DNA of 64,000 bases from Nitrosospira lacus (GTDB taxonomy: Bacteria > Pseudomonadota > Gammaproteobacteria > Burkholderiales > Nitrosomonadaceae), in NCBI RefSeq assembly GCF_000355765.4, contig NZ_CP021106.3, forward strand, positions 2,699,137 through 2,763,136, read 5' to 3'. Below, in pieces: positions 1 through 7,617 of the stretch. A model generated the notes under the pieces. It saw nothing but the letters and a program-made list of their open reading frames with translations. It was not told the DNA's origin and searched no databases. Position 1 is the first letter of the stretch. Each line of letters begins with the position of its first letter. The translations under genes were made by a program, and so were the position numbers.

Positions 1-2
1 TG

Positions 3-290
3 CCGCCATCGGATCCCCTGACGGAGAAAAAATTTGTTCATGAGATCAGAGAAAATGGATTACAACTGGATCTAAAAAGTCGTATGCTGTACAGAAAGAA
101 AACCATCTTTCTGAACGGGGATGCATATACAGCCGGTGCCACTACGCGGCGATCATTGGAAAACCTCGCTGATCGCCTCATATTGCCGACGGCGAAGCAT
201 TTTAACGACGAGGCTCTTGCATTGTGCTACCAATGGTATCTCTATGGTTATATTGAAATAGCAGGCCGACCAGCCGGGATTGGTACATAA
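3..290 (+). CDS. C-terminal end of a cupin-type (YcfD/RoxA-like) oxygenase, cut by the left edge
   Basis: The reading frame is open from the first bases of the window to a TAA at 288-290, so this is the last roughly 95 residues of a longer protein. It contains a segment reading LKSRMLYRKKTIFLNGDAY, followed by a short helical region. That resembles the C-terminal winged-helix part of proteobacterial cupin/JmjC oxygenases of the ribosomal-protein-L16 arginine hydroxylase (RoxA/YcfD) type. The catalytic cupin barrel with its iron ligands lies outside the window, so activity cannot be judged. An ATG at 84 is internal and should not be taken as the start. Family assignment is from pattern memory only; the coding nature is more certain than the name. 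Confidence 0.55.
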   Translation, partial: PPSDPLTEKKFVHEIRENGLQLDLKSRMLYRKKTIFLNGDAYTAGATTRRSLENLADRLILPTAKHFNDEALALCYQWYLYGYIEIAGRPAGIGT

Positions 291-529
291 TTTTGTCATG
301 GATTGGTGTTCACTCAGGCGGTTTGCAATTCAGCCGGCAAATGGGCTGCGTCGCAGCCCGTGAGGTAAAAAAATGATCAGCTACTGTTTTAATGATTCAC
401 TGAAAGCCTTGCCCCTTGGCCTTTACCACTATCACCTATGGCTCTGGGATGGACCATAAAAACTGGACAACATATCTTAATTCTGCTATTAAGATAGTGG
501 TCTTTTCAGATTTGAATGGCCGAAATATT
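291..529. other. Intergenic stretch, one short hairpin
   Basis: No gene is supported here. The only structure seen is a perfect 7-bp hairpin (GGGCTGC, loop GTC, GCAGCCC) at 343-359 with no T-run on either side. It may be a weak transcript end for the cupin gene or nothing. Confidence 0.4.
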
Positions 530-558
530 TTGATGATCTACCCGTGACTCGTTATAAA
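530..558 (+). promoter_or_regulatory. Sigma70-type promoter of lipoprotein gene 1
   Basis: A TTGATG (530-535) and a TATAAA (553-558) are separated by 17 bp, upstream of the ATG at 581. A strong ribosome-binding sequence, AAAGGAG, lies at about 565-571. Promoters 2 and 3 of the array also have 17-bp spacing, and all four share a GTTATA core at the -10. Confidence 0.55.
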
Positions 559-580
559 CCATATAAAGGAGATTAAAAAA

Positions 581-802
581 ATGAAGTACTCGCTCCTCGC
601 TGCCGCCCTGGTACTGGTACTAACCGGATGTGACCAACTGAGACAGAAAGAACCCGGAGAAGGGAAGCCGGGACAATATCCCCCGAGCCTCTGGGAGAAA
701 CGTGAAGGTCAGGTAAGTGATGCGGACATTGAAGCGGCCCAAAAGGCCGAGGCCGAAGCCGCCGCAGCGGCAGAGGCAAAGAAAAACGAACCCCCCAAAT
801 AA
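581..802 (+). CDS. Small lipoprotein 1 of a four-gene paralogous array
   Basis: A 73-residue protein. Residues 1-16 form a lipoprotein signal peptide (MKYSLLAAALVLVLTG) ending at a lipobox LTGC with Cys17, so the mature protein should be diacylated and held on a membrane facing the periplasm. The mature part is short, charged and probably unstructured: a proline/glycine-rich stretch, then an alanine/glutamate helix (EAAQKAEAEAAAAAEAKK). The signal peptide closely matches those of the next three genes, while the mature parts differ almost entirely. Clear ribosome-binding site, own promoter upstream and own terminator downstream, so probably monocistronic. The short size recalls entericidin-type lipoproteins, but I see no real match beyond the signal peptide. 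Function unknown. Confidence 0.75.
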   Translation: MKYSLLAAALVLVLTGCDQLRQKEPGEGKPGQYPPSLWEKREGQVSDADIEAAQKAEAEAAAAAEAKKNEPPK

Positions 803-844
803 TGGGCATTATATATATAAATAAGAATAAGCCCGCATTAAGAA

Positions 845-870
845 AAGCCGTCCTTCGGGGCGGCTTTTTT
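845..870 (+). terminator. Rho-independent terminator after lipoprotein 1
   Basis: AAGCCGTCC, a TTCG tetraloop, then GGGCGGCTT followed by a run of T. One G-T pair in a 9-bp stem. Confidence 0.85.
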
Positions 871-923
871 CTTGTGGAAGACCGATTCCAGGAACAGGTA
901 ACGCATGAGCCTGCGGTTTCGGT

Positions 924-952
924 TTGAATGACCACAAAGCTTTTGTTATACT
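924..952 (+). promoter_or_regulatory. Sigma70-type promoter of lipoprotein gene 2
   Basis: TTGAAT (924-929), a 17-bp spacer and TATACT (947-952), 36 bp before the ATG at 989. The -10 sits in a GTTATACT context shared with lipoprotein 4, and in expanded form with lipoprotein 3. Confidence 0.6.
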
Positions 953-988
953 GTGATTCCCTGTAATGAACTATAGGATAACTGAATA

Positions 989-1192
989 ATGAAATACTCG
1001 TTTCTCGCTGTCGTCCTGGCGGCGTTAACATTAACTGCTTGTGATGGAAAAAAACACCCCATGGACAAGCCTCCGCCTTCCGCCTCGATCGAACGTGAAT
1101 CAGCACCGAATTTTGACGAACTTGATAAACCTGCGACTGATGCGGCCAGCGGCACTGATGCCAATGTTAACAAGCAAGCACCCAGTAAATAA
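989..1192 (+). CDS. Small lipoprotein 2 of the array
   Basis: A 67-residue protein with signal peptide MKYSFLAVVLAALTLTA and lipobox LTAC (Cys18). The mature region is only about 50 residues, rich in Pro, Ser, Asp and Lys, with no predicted fold that I can see. The start follows a weak purine stretch (AGGATAAC). Same signal peptide type as its three neighbours, different mature sequence. Probably exported and lipid-anchored; role unknown. Confidence 0.7.
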   Translation: MKYSFLAVVLAALTLTACDGKKHPMDKPPPSASIERESAPNFDELDKPATDAASGTDANVNKQAPSK

Positions 1193-1202
1193 TGAAAAAC
1201 GG

Positions 1203-1230
1203 AAAGCTATTCCTTAGAATGGCCTTTATT
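1203..1230 (+). terminator. Weak terminator-like hairpin after lipoprotein 2
   Basis: AAAGCTATTC and GAATGGCCTTT form an imperfect stem with a short CTTA loop and a broken T-run. Weaker than the terminators of the other three genes in the array, but in the same place. Confidence 0.4.
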
Positions 1231-1301
1231 GCTCGAAATAAGACTAAATAAGCGGATGCGGTAACCAATTGCTTCAAATTTGAGTGGTCCGGGGTATTTT
1301 T

Positions 1302-1330
1302 TTTAGTCCTGCGTATTTTTGTTATATACT
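1302..1330 (+). promoter_or_regulatory. Sigma70-type promoter of lipoprotein gene 3
   Basis: TTTAGT (1302-1307), a 17-bp spacer and TATACT (1325-1330), 46 bp before the ATG at 1377. Confidence 0.5.
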
Positions 1331-1376
1331 ATGGTTCGTCACAATCTATTTAATATTTTACTTAAGGAAGCCAGAT

Positions 1377-1664
1377 ATGAAACTTTCACTCCTCGCCGCT
1401 GCTTTGGTGGCTCTGACATTGACAGCATGTGATAGGCCCAAACAGGCATTGCCCGAGAATTCAACCACCTATGGAACCAGAACGGAAGAAGGCACGACGA
1501 TGGATCAAGAACGTGCTGCTGCCGGCACTCCAAAAGAAGAAAAAGCTGCTGCGGCAGAGGGTGAAGATGAATATGCGGGACAGGCTGTTCTCCCGGGACA
1601 CGCGCTTGATGGCAACGGCAACCCCATAAAGGAAGGCCAAAGCGCCATTCCGGCCGGCCACTAA
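1377..1664 (+). CDS. Small lipoprotein 3 of the array
   Basis: A 95-residue protein. The start is taken at 1377 because AAGGAAG lies just upstream and this ATG gives the lipoprotein signal peptide (MKLSLLAAALVALTLTA, lipobox LTAC, Cys18); the frame is open further upstream but that part has no signal-like character. The mature region is acidic, with an alanine/glutamate-rich middle and a glycine-rich C-terminus (GHALDGNGNPIKEG). The residues after the cysteine (DRPKQALPE) resemble those of lipoprotein 4 (GKPNQALPE), so these two are the closest pair. Own promoter and strong terminator. Function unknown. Confidence 0.75.
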   Translation: MKLSLLAAALVALTLTACDRPKQALPENSTTYGTRTEEGTTMDQERAAAGTPKEEKAAAAEGEDEYAGQAVLPGHALDGNGNPIKEGQSAIPAGH

Positions 1665-1682
1665 AGCAGTAGGTAAATGCAA

Positions 1683-1708
1683 AAGCCACCCTTAGTGGTG
1701 GCTTTTTT
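1683..1708 (+). terminator. Rho-independent terminator after lipoprotein 3
   Basis: AAGCCACC, loop CTTAGT, GGTGGCTT and a T-run. Confidence 0.85.
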
Positions 1709-1797
1709 ATTGTACATGAACGACTCGCGTGATAAATCGTGAATCACTTCTTTTGATTCCGGCAATCCAGTCCCCTCATTTACGCATCCAGCTTGCC

Positions 1798-1825
1798 TCG
1801 AAAAATCAGGCAGCGTCGTTATACT
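1798..1825 (+). promoter_or_regulatory. Possible promoter of lipoprotein gene 4
   Basis: A TATACT (1820-1825) within GTTATACT matches the -10 of lipoprotein 2. The best -35 at 16 bp (TCGAAA) is poor, so only the -10 is convincing. Confidence 0.4.
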
Positions 1826-1856
1826 AATTTTTCCAACTCTTCAGAGGAAATAAATA

Positions 1857-2276
1857 ATGAGACTTACCTTTCTGGCTGCCACCCTGGTAGCATTGACAAT
1901 GACTGCCTGTGGCAAACCGAATCAGGCGCTTCCTGAGCAGGAAAAGGCAAACTTCGAAAAAATCACTTCTCAACCCGCCACGCCAGCTTCCACCACGGCT
2001 GATTCGAGTACCTCCGCCTCTACCGTTGATGCCGCCAAACATAAAATGGATGACGCAGTCGACACCAGCAAAGATGCCATAGCAGACACCGTTGATGCTG
2101 CCAAAGAAAAAGCCGCGTCCGCCGGGGATAAAATTTCGGAGACGATTGACGCCGCCAAGGAGAAGTCGGAAGCCGCTAGAGATACGGTGAGTGAAAAAAC
2201 AAGTGCGGGAGCGGACGCCGTGAAAAACACTGCAGCCGATGCGAAAAAAGATGTGTTGGATACATTGAAGAAATAA
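1857..2276 (+). CDS. Lipoprotein 4 of the array, with LEA-like amphipathic repeats
   Basis: A 139-residue protein with signal peptide MRLTFLAATLVALTMTA and lipobox MTAC (Cys18). From about residue 55 to the end the sequence is a run of degenerate repeats built on D(A/T)(A/S)K-x-K or A-x-D units (for example VDAAKHKMDDAVD, VDAAKEKAASAGD, IDAAKEKSEAARD). These give a long, highly charged amphipathic helix like those of LEA or YtxH-type proteins. A good ribosome-binding site (AGAGGAAA) precedes the ATG. The N-terminal linker is Thr/Ser/Ala-rich. A plausible role is envelope protection or a periplasmic spacer, by analogy with LEA-like repeats only. Confidence 0.75.
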   Translation: MRLTFLAATLVALTMTACGKPNQALPEQEKANFEKITSQPATPASTTADSSTSASTVDAAKHKMDDAVDTSKDAIADTVDAAKEKAASAGDKISETIDAAKEKSEAARDTVSEKTSAGADAVKNTAADAKKDVLDTLKK

Positions 2277-2295
2277 CCCCATTCTGAAACTGGAA

Positions 2296-2324
2296 AAAGC
2301 CGCCATCCTTAGGGCGGCTTTTTA
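2296..2324 (+). terminator. Rho-independent terminator after lipoprotein 4
   Basis: AAGCCGCC, loop ATCCTTAG, GGCGGCTT and a T-run. Confidence 0.85.
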
Positions 2325-2398
2325 TTGCCCTGGATATTTACAGTATGGCAGAGCCAAAAGCAGCTCAACTTAATGATTGTTCCCAAGGCGAATTAAAA

Positions 2399-3166
2399 TC
2401 AGATCAACTGACGCCAGCCAAAACCCTCGCTCTGATCGGCCACCCCAATCCAGCCAGCTTCACAGTTTAAAACGCTACTCAGCGTGGCCTGTGCCAGCAC
2501 CGGTGTATTATTCTTTTGACTCAAATGCGCAGCGATGACGTGTTGCAGACGACTGCAATCGAGACTTGCAAGAAGTTTTGCGGAAGCAGTATTTTCAAGA
2601 TGACCAAGACGGCCGCCGACACGCTGCTTGAGATTTTGCGGATAGTCGCTATTCGCGAGCATCCGGGCATCATGATTGCATTCCAACACCAGTGCATGGC
2701 AACGGCTCAAGACCGCCTCGATATGAGGTGTGGAGCATCCAGTATCCGTCAATACGCCTAATCGCAACGCGCCGTTACCGAATACAAATTGCGCGGGCTC
2801 CTGGGCATCATGCGGAACGGGATAAGGCTCCACCTCGATATCCCCAATGGAGAAACGCCGATAACCATCTATGATATTTATCATCGGCAATAATGCGAAT
2901 GCTTTTTCCACCCCGCGCAGGGTGCCGTGCGTCAACCACACCGGGATATTGAATTTGCGTGCAAACCGCGCTACGCCGCCAATATGATCGTCATGCTCGT
3001 GAGTGACTATGATTCCATTTATCATAGCGGGATCGAGACCGAGCCGCGAAAGACGAGCGATAGTCTCTTTCAGGGTAAAACCGCAATCCATCAGTAATCG
3101 GGTGCCCGCCACCTCGACCACGAGACCGTTCCCCTGTGAACCGCTACCTAAACAGGCGAATCGCAT
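2399..3166 (-). CDS. Metallo-beta-lactamase-fold hydrolase, YycJ/WalJ type
   Basis: A 255-residue protein. The start of the fold (MRFACLGSGSQGNGLVV) and the metal motif THEHDDH at residues 55-61 are typical of the YycJ/WalJ subgroup, which in other bacteria includes 5'-to-3' DNA exonucleases. A further aspartate lies in the TDTG segment, and histidines lie in LECNHD and AAHLS. Length is normal for the family and no signal peptide is seen, so it is cytosolic. It is followed convergently by the lipoprotein array. The GGDEF-EAL gene lies upstream on the same strand with a 176-bp gap, so it probably has its own promoter. Substrate is inferred from family only. Confidence 0.8.
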   Translation of the reverse strand: MRFACLGSGSQGNGLVVEVAGTRLLMDCGFTLKETIARLSRLGLDPAMINGIIVTHEHDDHIGGVARFARKFNIPVWLTHGTLRGVEKAFALLPMINIIDGYRRFSIGDIEVEPYPVPHDAQEPAQFVFGNGALRLGVLTDTGCSTPHIEAVLSRCHALVLECNHDARMLANSDYPQNLKQRVGGRLGHLENTASAKLLASLDCSRLQHVIAAHLSQKNNTPVLAQATLSSVLNCEAGWIGVADQSEGFGWRQLI

Positions 3167-3342
3167 GCCGTAGTGAGCAAGTCTGATAATGGGGGGCGCA
3201 TTTTACCGGCATGTGAAGGCATATTTTCAATTTTACCATCACTACCGCAACCTCCATCAACTACCCGTTAACATTCACATGAAAAGGAAGATTTCCGGCC
3301 GTATGATCGAATACAAGGCAAGCCTGACGGCCAGGTCGTATG

Positions 3343-4872
3343 TCACAAAATGGAAGTTGTTACCGGCTGGAGGAGCTTGTTGTCTCTCAAAAATAATTTG
3401 GATATCTCAATTGCGGGGAGCGGCTGCGCCAGGTAATAACCCTGGATTTCGTCGCAACCCCGCACTCGCAGAAAATCCAATTGCTCGAGGGTTTCCACAC
3501 CCTCGGCTACCACCTTGACGTTAAGGCTATGGGCCATACCGATAATTGCCGTCGCAATTGCTGCATCCGCGGGATTTGTAGTCACGTCCGCAATAAAGGA
3601 ACGATCGATTTTCAGCACATCGACAGGAAATCGCTTCAGATAGGCCAGGCTTGAATAGCCAGTCCCGAAGTCGTCGATCGAAATCCGGATCCCAATCGCT
3701 TTCAGCCTCCTGAGCGTATCAATCGTTCTTTTTGCATGCGCCATCAGTGAGCTTTCCGTCAATTCCAATTCCAGCATATCGGAGCCGATGCTGTTCTCCC
3801 TCAAAGCTCTTTCCGTCTGGAGCTCGAACTCAAGCAATTCCGGCTCGACATTGTTCTCTTGGGTGGCTCGAATAACATCCCGATTCAGATTGCCTTGTGA
3901 AAACTGTCTTCCGGATACATTGACCGATACAGGGATTTCTCCGACTCCCGAACGTCTCCATTCCGCGATTTGTTTGCACGCGCTATGGATAACCCATGCC
4001 CCCACACGATTGATCAACCCGGTTTGTTCAAGAACGGATATGAACTCGAGCGGCGCAACAAATCCATATCCGGGACGATTCCATCTTATCAGCGCCTCCA
4101 CCCCCGTGATTCTTCCTCTCCCTGATAGCTCCATTTTCGGCTGGTAATACAAAACGAATTCATGTCGATCGAGCGCCAGCCGTAGGGCATTCTCCTGATC
4201 CAGTTTCTCGATCGCACGTTCATTCATTTCCGCTGTAAAGAAGCGATACGTATCCCTGCCCGCATTCTTTGACCGATACATGGCGATGCCACCGTTCCGG
4301 ATTAACGTATCCACATCAAGCGAATCCGTCGGATAAACGCTGATTCCAATACTCGTCGTCACAGTCACCTTGTGGCCCGACAACGCGAAGGGCTGGCGTA
4401 ATGTCTCTCTGAGCTTGCTTGCAACAATTCCGGCATCCCCTGAACCATCAGGGGTGATCAGAATGCATCCGAACTCATCGCCTCCCAAGCGCGCAATCAT
4501 ATCCCTGACACGCAGGCATTCCAGCAAGCGCAGACTAAACTGGCGCAGCAGCTCATCGCCAAGAACGCGTCCCAGTGTGTCGTTTATATTTTTGAAATCA
4601 TCAATATCAAGAAATAGAATCGAAACAACTCGCTGATTTGTTTCAGCTTGTTTGATAATCTTCCTTAGCGACTCATAAAATAGAGCCCGGTTGGGAAGAC
4701 GGGTAAGCGCGTCATAACGTGCGAGCTGCGGTAGCCGCCGGTCAATTTCCTTACGATGCCTGATGTCACTCATGCTTGATATTTCTCGTTTACCATAACA
4801 ATACAACCGGTATCGGGCCGTCGCATTCACAGGGAATGCCATTCGCTCCCATGCCAATCTGTACGATTCCAT
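3343..4872 (-). CDS. GGDEF-EAL cyclic-di-GMP enzyme
   Basis: A 509-residue cytosolic protein with no membrane segment. A short N-terminal stretch (1-50) looks like the tail of a PAS/sensor linker. The GGDEF domain follows, with intact GGDEF at 130-134 and an inhibitory-site RxxD at 121-124 at the canonical five-residue distance. The EAL domain has EAL at 259-261, the DDFGTGYSSL loop near 400-409 and the late GVETLEQ motif, so both catalytic centres look intact. It could make or break cyclic-di-GMP. An in-frame TGA just two codons upstream of the ATG fixes the start region. Oddity: the EAL segment that normally reads LELELTES occurs twice in tandem (343-356 and 364-376), an apparent short internal duplication. 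Confidence 0.88.
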   Translation of the reverse strand: MESYRLAWERMAFPVNATARYRLYCYGKREISSMSDIRHRKEIDRRLPQLARYDALTRLPNRALFYESLRKIIKQAETNQRVVSILFLDIDDFKNINDTLGRVLGDELLRQFSLRLLECLRVRDMIARLGGDEFGCILITPDGSGDAGIVASKLRETLRQPFALSGHKVTVTTSIGISVYPTDSLDVDTLIRNGGIAMYRSKNAGRDTYRFFTAEMNERAIEKLDQENALRLALDRHEFVLYYQPKMELSGRGRITGVEALIRWNRPGYGFVAPLEFISVLEQTGLINRVGAWVIHSACKQIAEWRRSGVGEIPVSVNVSGRQFSQGNLNRDVIRATQENNVEPELLEFELQTERALRENSIGSDMLELELTESSLMAHAKRTIDTLRRLKAIGIRISIDDFGTGYSSLAYLKRFPVDVLKIDRSFIADVTTNPADAAIATAIIGMAHSLNVKVVAEGVETLEQLDFLRVRGCDEIQGYYLAQPLPAIEISKLFLRDNKLLQPVTTSIL

Positions 4873-5393
4873 GATTCAATTGGATGGCACGCGCCCTAGT
4901 GAAAAACCCCGGCCATTTATGCTCCGACTACTCCAGTATTTAGTAAGCATGATTCGTGCCAACTATTAAAAGAATTTGTATCAATTTGTATCCGCAGAAT
5001 CCCCCGGGTTATCACAATAACCGCGGCAGAGCGTCTGTGCGAGACGGGATGTCCAAAACCCGGGGAGGCGAGACATCCGATAGCTGATTCCTTTCATGAC
5101 AAACGACAAGAAGAACACGCGCAAAGTACCGCCCATAAAGACTTCCATGACATCCAGCCGCCAGCCGCATTTGATAAATCCCACGACGTTCTATCTTCTC
5201 CATACGCGCTATGCTGATTCCTATTTTTGCCGGCATACATTCTGGAAAACCTGTTCGGGGGCTTACTCGCGCGTATAAGTGGGTTATTTATCGGGAAGCT
5301 TGAGCAGCGTTGTAAAATTTATCGATAATCAGCGCAATAAATTATATGCGCGCGTGTTTACAATACTATTTTCCAGGAAAACCAAGGCTGAGC
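4873..5393. other. 521-bp intergenic region without a supported gene
   Basis: Short open frames exist on both strands but none has a convincing ribosome-binding site or recognisable product. The region lies between two divergent genes and must hold both promoters; I could not single out clear -35/-10 pairs. Confidence 0.4.
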
Positions 5394-5795
5394 ATGCTGC
5401 ACAATACGATGGAATTCATGGCCCATTGGGGCATAACCGCCCTCTCTCTGTGGCTTGCGAGCATTATCTTTCACGGCATTTCATTCACCAGTAAAAAATC
5501 CCTGTTTGTTTCGGCCCTGCTATTGGGTTTCGCCAACGCGGTAATCAGACCTATTGTTATCATCTTGACGATTCCATTAACGCTCATTACGTTCGGATTT
5601 TTCTTGCTGGTAATTAATGCGCTTATGATGCTTCTGGTATCGACCATTGTGCCGGGATTCAGGATTTCAGGGTTCTGGACAGCTTTTTTTGCGAGCATCT
5701 TCGTAACGCTTCTCAGTTTATTTGTGGGATTGTTCATATTCCAGTCCGGCGAATATCCGATAAATCTTCCCGTGCATCAAGGTGTGATGATCTGA
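5394..5795 (+). CDS. Small membrane protein, phage-holin-4/YvlD-type
   Basis: A 133-residue protein with about four transmembrane helices: residues about 8-28, 36-60, 62-85 and 95-118. The pattern, with NAVIRPIVIILTIPLTLITFGFFLLVINALMM in the middle helices, is that of the YvlD / mycobacterial four-helix 'phage holin family' (Pfam family 04020), widespread chromosomal inner-membrane proteins of unknown function rather than true holins. The start at 5394 is preferred because the frame further upstream encodes a non-membrane, basic stretch unlike the family; the ATG at 5409 is an alternative. No neighbour gives a functional clue. Confidence 0.75.
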   Translation: MLHNTMEFMAHWGITALSLWLASIIFHGISFTSKKSLFVSALLLGFANAVIRPIVIILTIPLTLITFGFFLLVINALMMLLVSTIVPGFRISGFWTAFFASIFVTLLSLFVGLFIFQSGEYPINLPVHQGVMI

Positions 5796-5855
5796 CGAGC
5801 CACGAAAGAGATGATACGGAGGCATATCGCCCGTCGACCCTCATTCGGAGTACGA

Positions 5856-6551
5856 CTACATGCGATCAGCATTCATGTGAGTACTCCGCTCCAGCTTCGC
5901 AATATCCAACAGCAGCGACAATTTTTTTGCATCGATATTCTGTTCGAATGGCAACACGCCCACCAGCGGACAATTGAGCCTCTGCTTCAGTGTGAGTATG
6001 TTTTCATCAAATGCGATCATTTGTGGATCGATGCGATTCGCCACCCATCCTGCGAGCTGCAGTCCCGTTCCGCGCACTACCTTGGCAGTCAGTAGCGCAT
6101 GGTTAAGACACCCCAGTTGCATTCCTACCACCAGTATTACTGGAAAACCTAGCGCTCTCGCCATGTCGGAACCGTCCTGATACTCATTAAGCGGCACGAG
6201 AAAACCACCCGTACCCTCGACAATTACCAGGTCGGCTTTTTTTTGCAATTCGAAACAGGCCTTGCAAATGGTTGTCATGTCGATAGTGATACCCGCCTGG
6301 CCAGCCGCGATATGCGGGGCAATTGGCGGCGCCAGCGCATAAGGATTTACTTGCTCACGCGGAGCGATAACAGTGCTTGCCGCCAGAAGCAACTCCACGT
6401 CCATATATTGGCCGTTCTCGCATCCCACCGCTACCGGCTTCATACCTACGGCCGTGTTGTTACGCGCGCCAAAAGCATGCAGCAAGGCTCGGCTGACCAA
6501 GGTCTTGCCCACTCCCGTACTGGTGCCGGTGATGAAATAACCTTTTCCCAT
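5856..6551 (-). CDS. bioD: Dethiobiotin synthetase
   Basis: About 231 residues. It catalyses ATP-dependent ring closure of 7,8-diaminopelargonate with CO2 to dethiobiotin, the step before BioB. The P-loop GTSTGVGKT is at the very N-terminus, and VEGTGGFLVPL corresponds to the conserved VEGAGG segment. The start at ATG 6551 is chosen because a GGGGAAAG stretch precedes it; an in-frame TTG at 6569 adds six residues. It is the last gene of a minus-strand bioB-bioF-bioH-bioC-bioD series, 69 bp after bioC. bioA is not in the window. Confidence 0.93.
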   Translation of the reverse strand: MGKGYFITGTSTGVGKTLVSRALLHAFGARNNTAVGMKPVAVGCENGQYMDVELLLAASTVIAPREQVNPYALAPPIAPHIAAGQAGITIDMTTICKACFELQKKADLVIVEGTGGFLVPLNEYQDGSDMARALGFPVILVVGMQLGCLNHALLTAKVVRGTGLQLAGWVANRIDPQMIAFDENILTLKQRLNCPLVGVLPFEQNIDAKKLSLLLDIAKLERSTHMNADRM

Positions 6552-6620
6552 CTTTCCCCGGTTGGCCAATGCGTTTACTTGAAATCCGAATTTATAAAAT
6601 TAGGCAAAAAAATCATTATG

Positions 6621-7499
6621 TCATATAAGGCCGAGTTGTCGTCTGAGTTCGGGTGTGACAATTGGCGTTCGCGGCTGCGGCTTCCAGGCGTGGCCGTAAA
6701 CGACTTCAAAGGTTGCTGGCAGTTTGCCTTCCATTCGTAGCATTTCATAGTGATTTACCGCTTTTTGCCATGCGGCTTTTCCGGTCAAACCACGCCGCCT
6801 TCCCTGGGTGACATTATGAGCACCGATGGCTTTAAGGTCCCGCATCACGCTGGTTACGTCCTCATAGGTCAGCGTAACGTATTCCATATCCATGACCGGC
6901 GTGGCGAAACCGTTATGCACCAGCATGTCTCCAATGTCGTGCATGTCTATAAAACGATTAACGTGACTATAACTATCCACGTCACGGAAAGCATGGCGCA
7001 ATTCCTTCAAGGTGTCCGGTCCGAAAGTGCTGAACATGAACAGACCACTGGTTTGCAGTATCCGGTGTATCCCGGCAAACGTATGCTTGAGGTCATTGCA
7101 CCATTGCAGCGTCAGATTCGACCACACCAAACCGGCACACGAGTCTTTCAACGGCATTTGCTCCATGTCACCGCACACATAGCTTGTCTGATTCCCGCGA
7201 ACAGCCAGCCACGGCTTCCACCAGGAAACGGGAGGGCGCGCCTGAGAATGCATGGCCGCCGCGATATCAATCGCCAGGATCCTGGCGGCAGGGTAGCGCA
7301 TCAGCAATTTGCGCGAGCCATAGCCTGTGCCGCTGCCGACATCGACAATTACATCGGGTGTGTGCTTGATATAATCGAGCCGCGACAGCATCCGGTCGCA
7401 CACCTCACGTTGCAGAACCGCTGTCCGGTCATAACTCGCCGCTGCCCGCTCGAAGGAACTACGCACCTGGCGCTTATCGATGGTATGGTCGTAATTCAT
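6621..7499 (-). CDS. bioC: Malonyl-ACP O-methyltransferase
   Basis: 292 residues. It methylates malonyl-ACP to disguise it as a fatty-acid primer so that the pimeloyl chain can be built. The SAM-binding motif DVGSGTG is at residues 53-59, preceded by the typical BioC start (RQVRSSFERAAASYD). The middle segment SNLTLQWC and the later STFGPDTLKELR are both characteristic of BioC. The gene sits between bioH and bioD, with the bioH-bioC gap (111 bp) occupied by an intergenic repeat. Confidence 0.93.
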   Translation of the reverse strand: MNYDHTIDKRQVRSSFERAAASYDRTAVLQREVCDRMLSRLDYIKHTPDVIVDVGSGTGYGSRKLLMRYPAARILAIDIAAAMHSQARPPVSWWKPWLAVRGNQTSYVCGDMEQMPLKDSCAGLVWSNLTLQWCNDLKHTFAGIHRILQTSGLFMFSTFGPDTLKELRHAFRDVDSYSHVNRFIDMHDIGDMLVHNGFATPVMDMEYVTLTYEDVTSVMRDLKAIGAHNVTQGRRRGLTGKAAWQKAVNHYEMLRMEGKLPATFEVVYGHAWKPQPRTPIVTPELRRQLGLI

Positions 7500-7502
7500 T
7501 TA

Positions 7503-7617
7503 AACCTGATCCGGCAGCCAATCGCTTACAATTAATTCTAATACTTTGATTCATAACTATTTTTTGTCACTCAGCTTTACCTCTTTGATGGGTTTGCCGC
7601 AACCGCGGGATCAGGTT
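7503..7617. repeat. Intergenic repeat element, copy B (bioH-bioC gap)
   Basis: Bounded by a perfect 10-bp inverted repeat, AACCTGATCC (7503-7512) and GGATCAGGTT (7608-7617). The right end includes the bioH stop codon. The internal order (CCTGA-TCCGG start, then GATGGGT and a GGATCAGGTT end) matches the copies at 15950 and 21778. Confidence 0.6.

Noticed and set aside
84-290. A complete 68-residue protein starting at ATG 84
   Set aside because: The frame is open to the window edge and the upstream residues fit the same protein, so the ATG is internal to a truncated gene.
4981-5236. Two short minus-strand frames in the gap after the GGDEF-EAL gene
   Set aside because: Overlapping, cysteine- and arginine-rich frames without good ribosome sites; nothing recognisable.
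5394-5795. Prophage holin
   Set aside because: The four-helix family is called 'phage holin' in databases but is mostly chromosomal; no phage genes are nearby.
6750-7535. 261-codon plus-strand frame opposite bioC
   Set aside because: Antisense to a well-supported bioC with all its motifs; no ribosome-binding site or family pattern.
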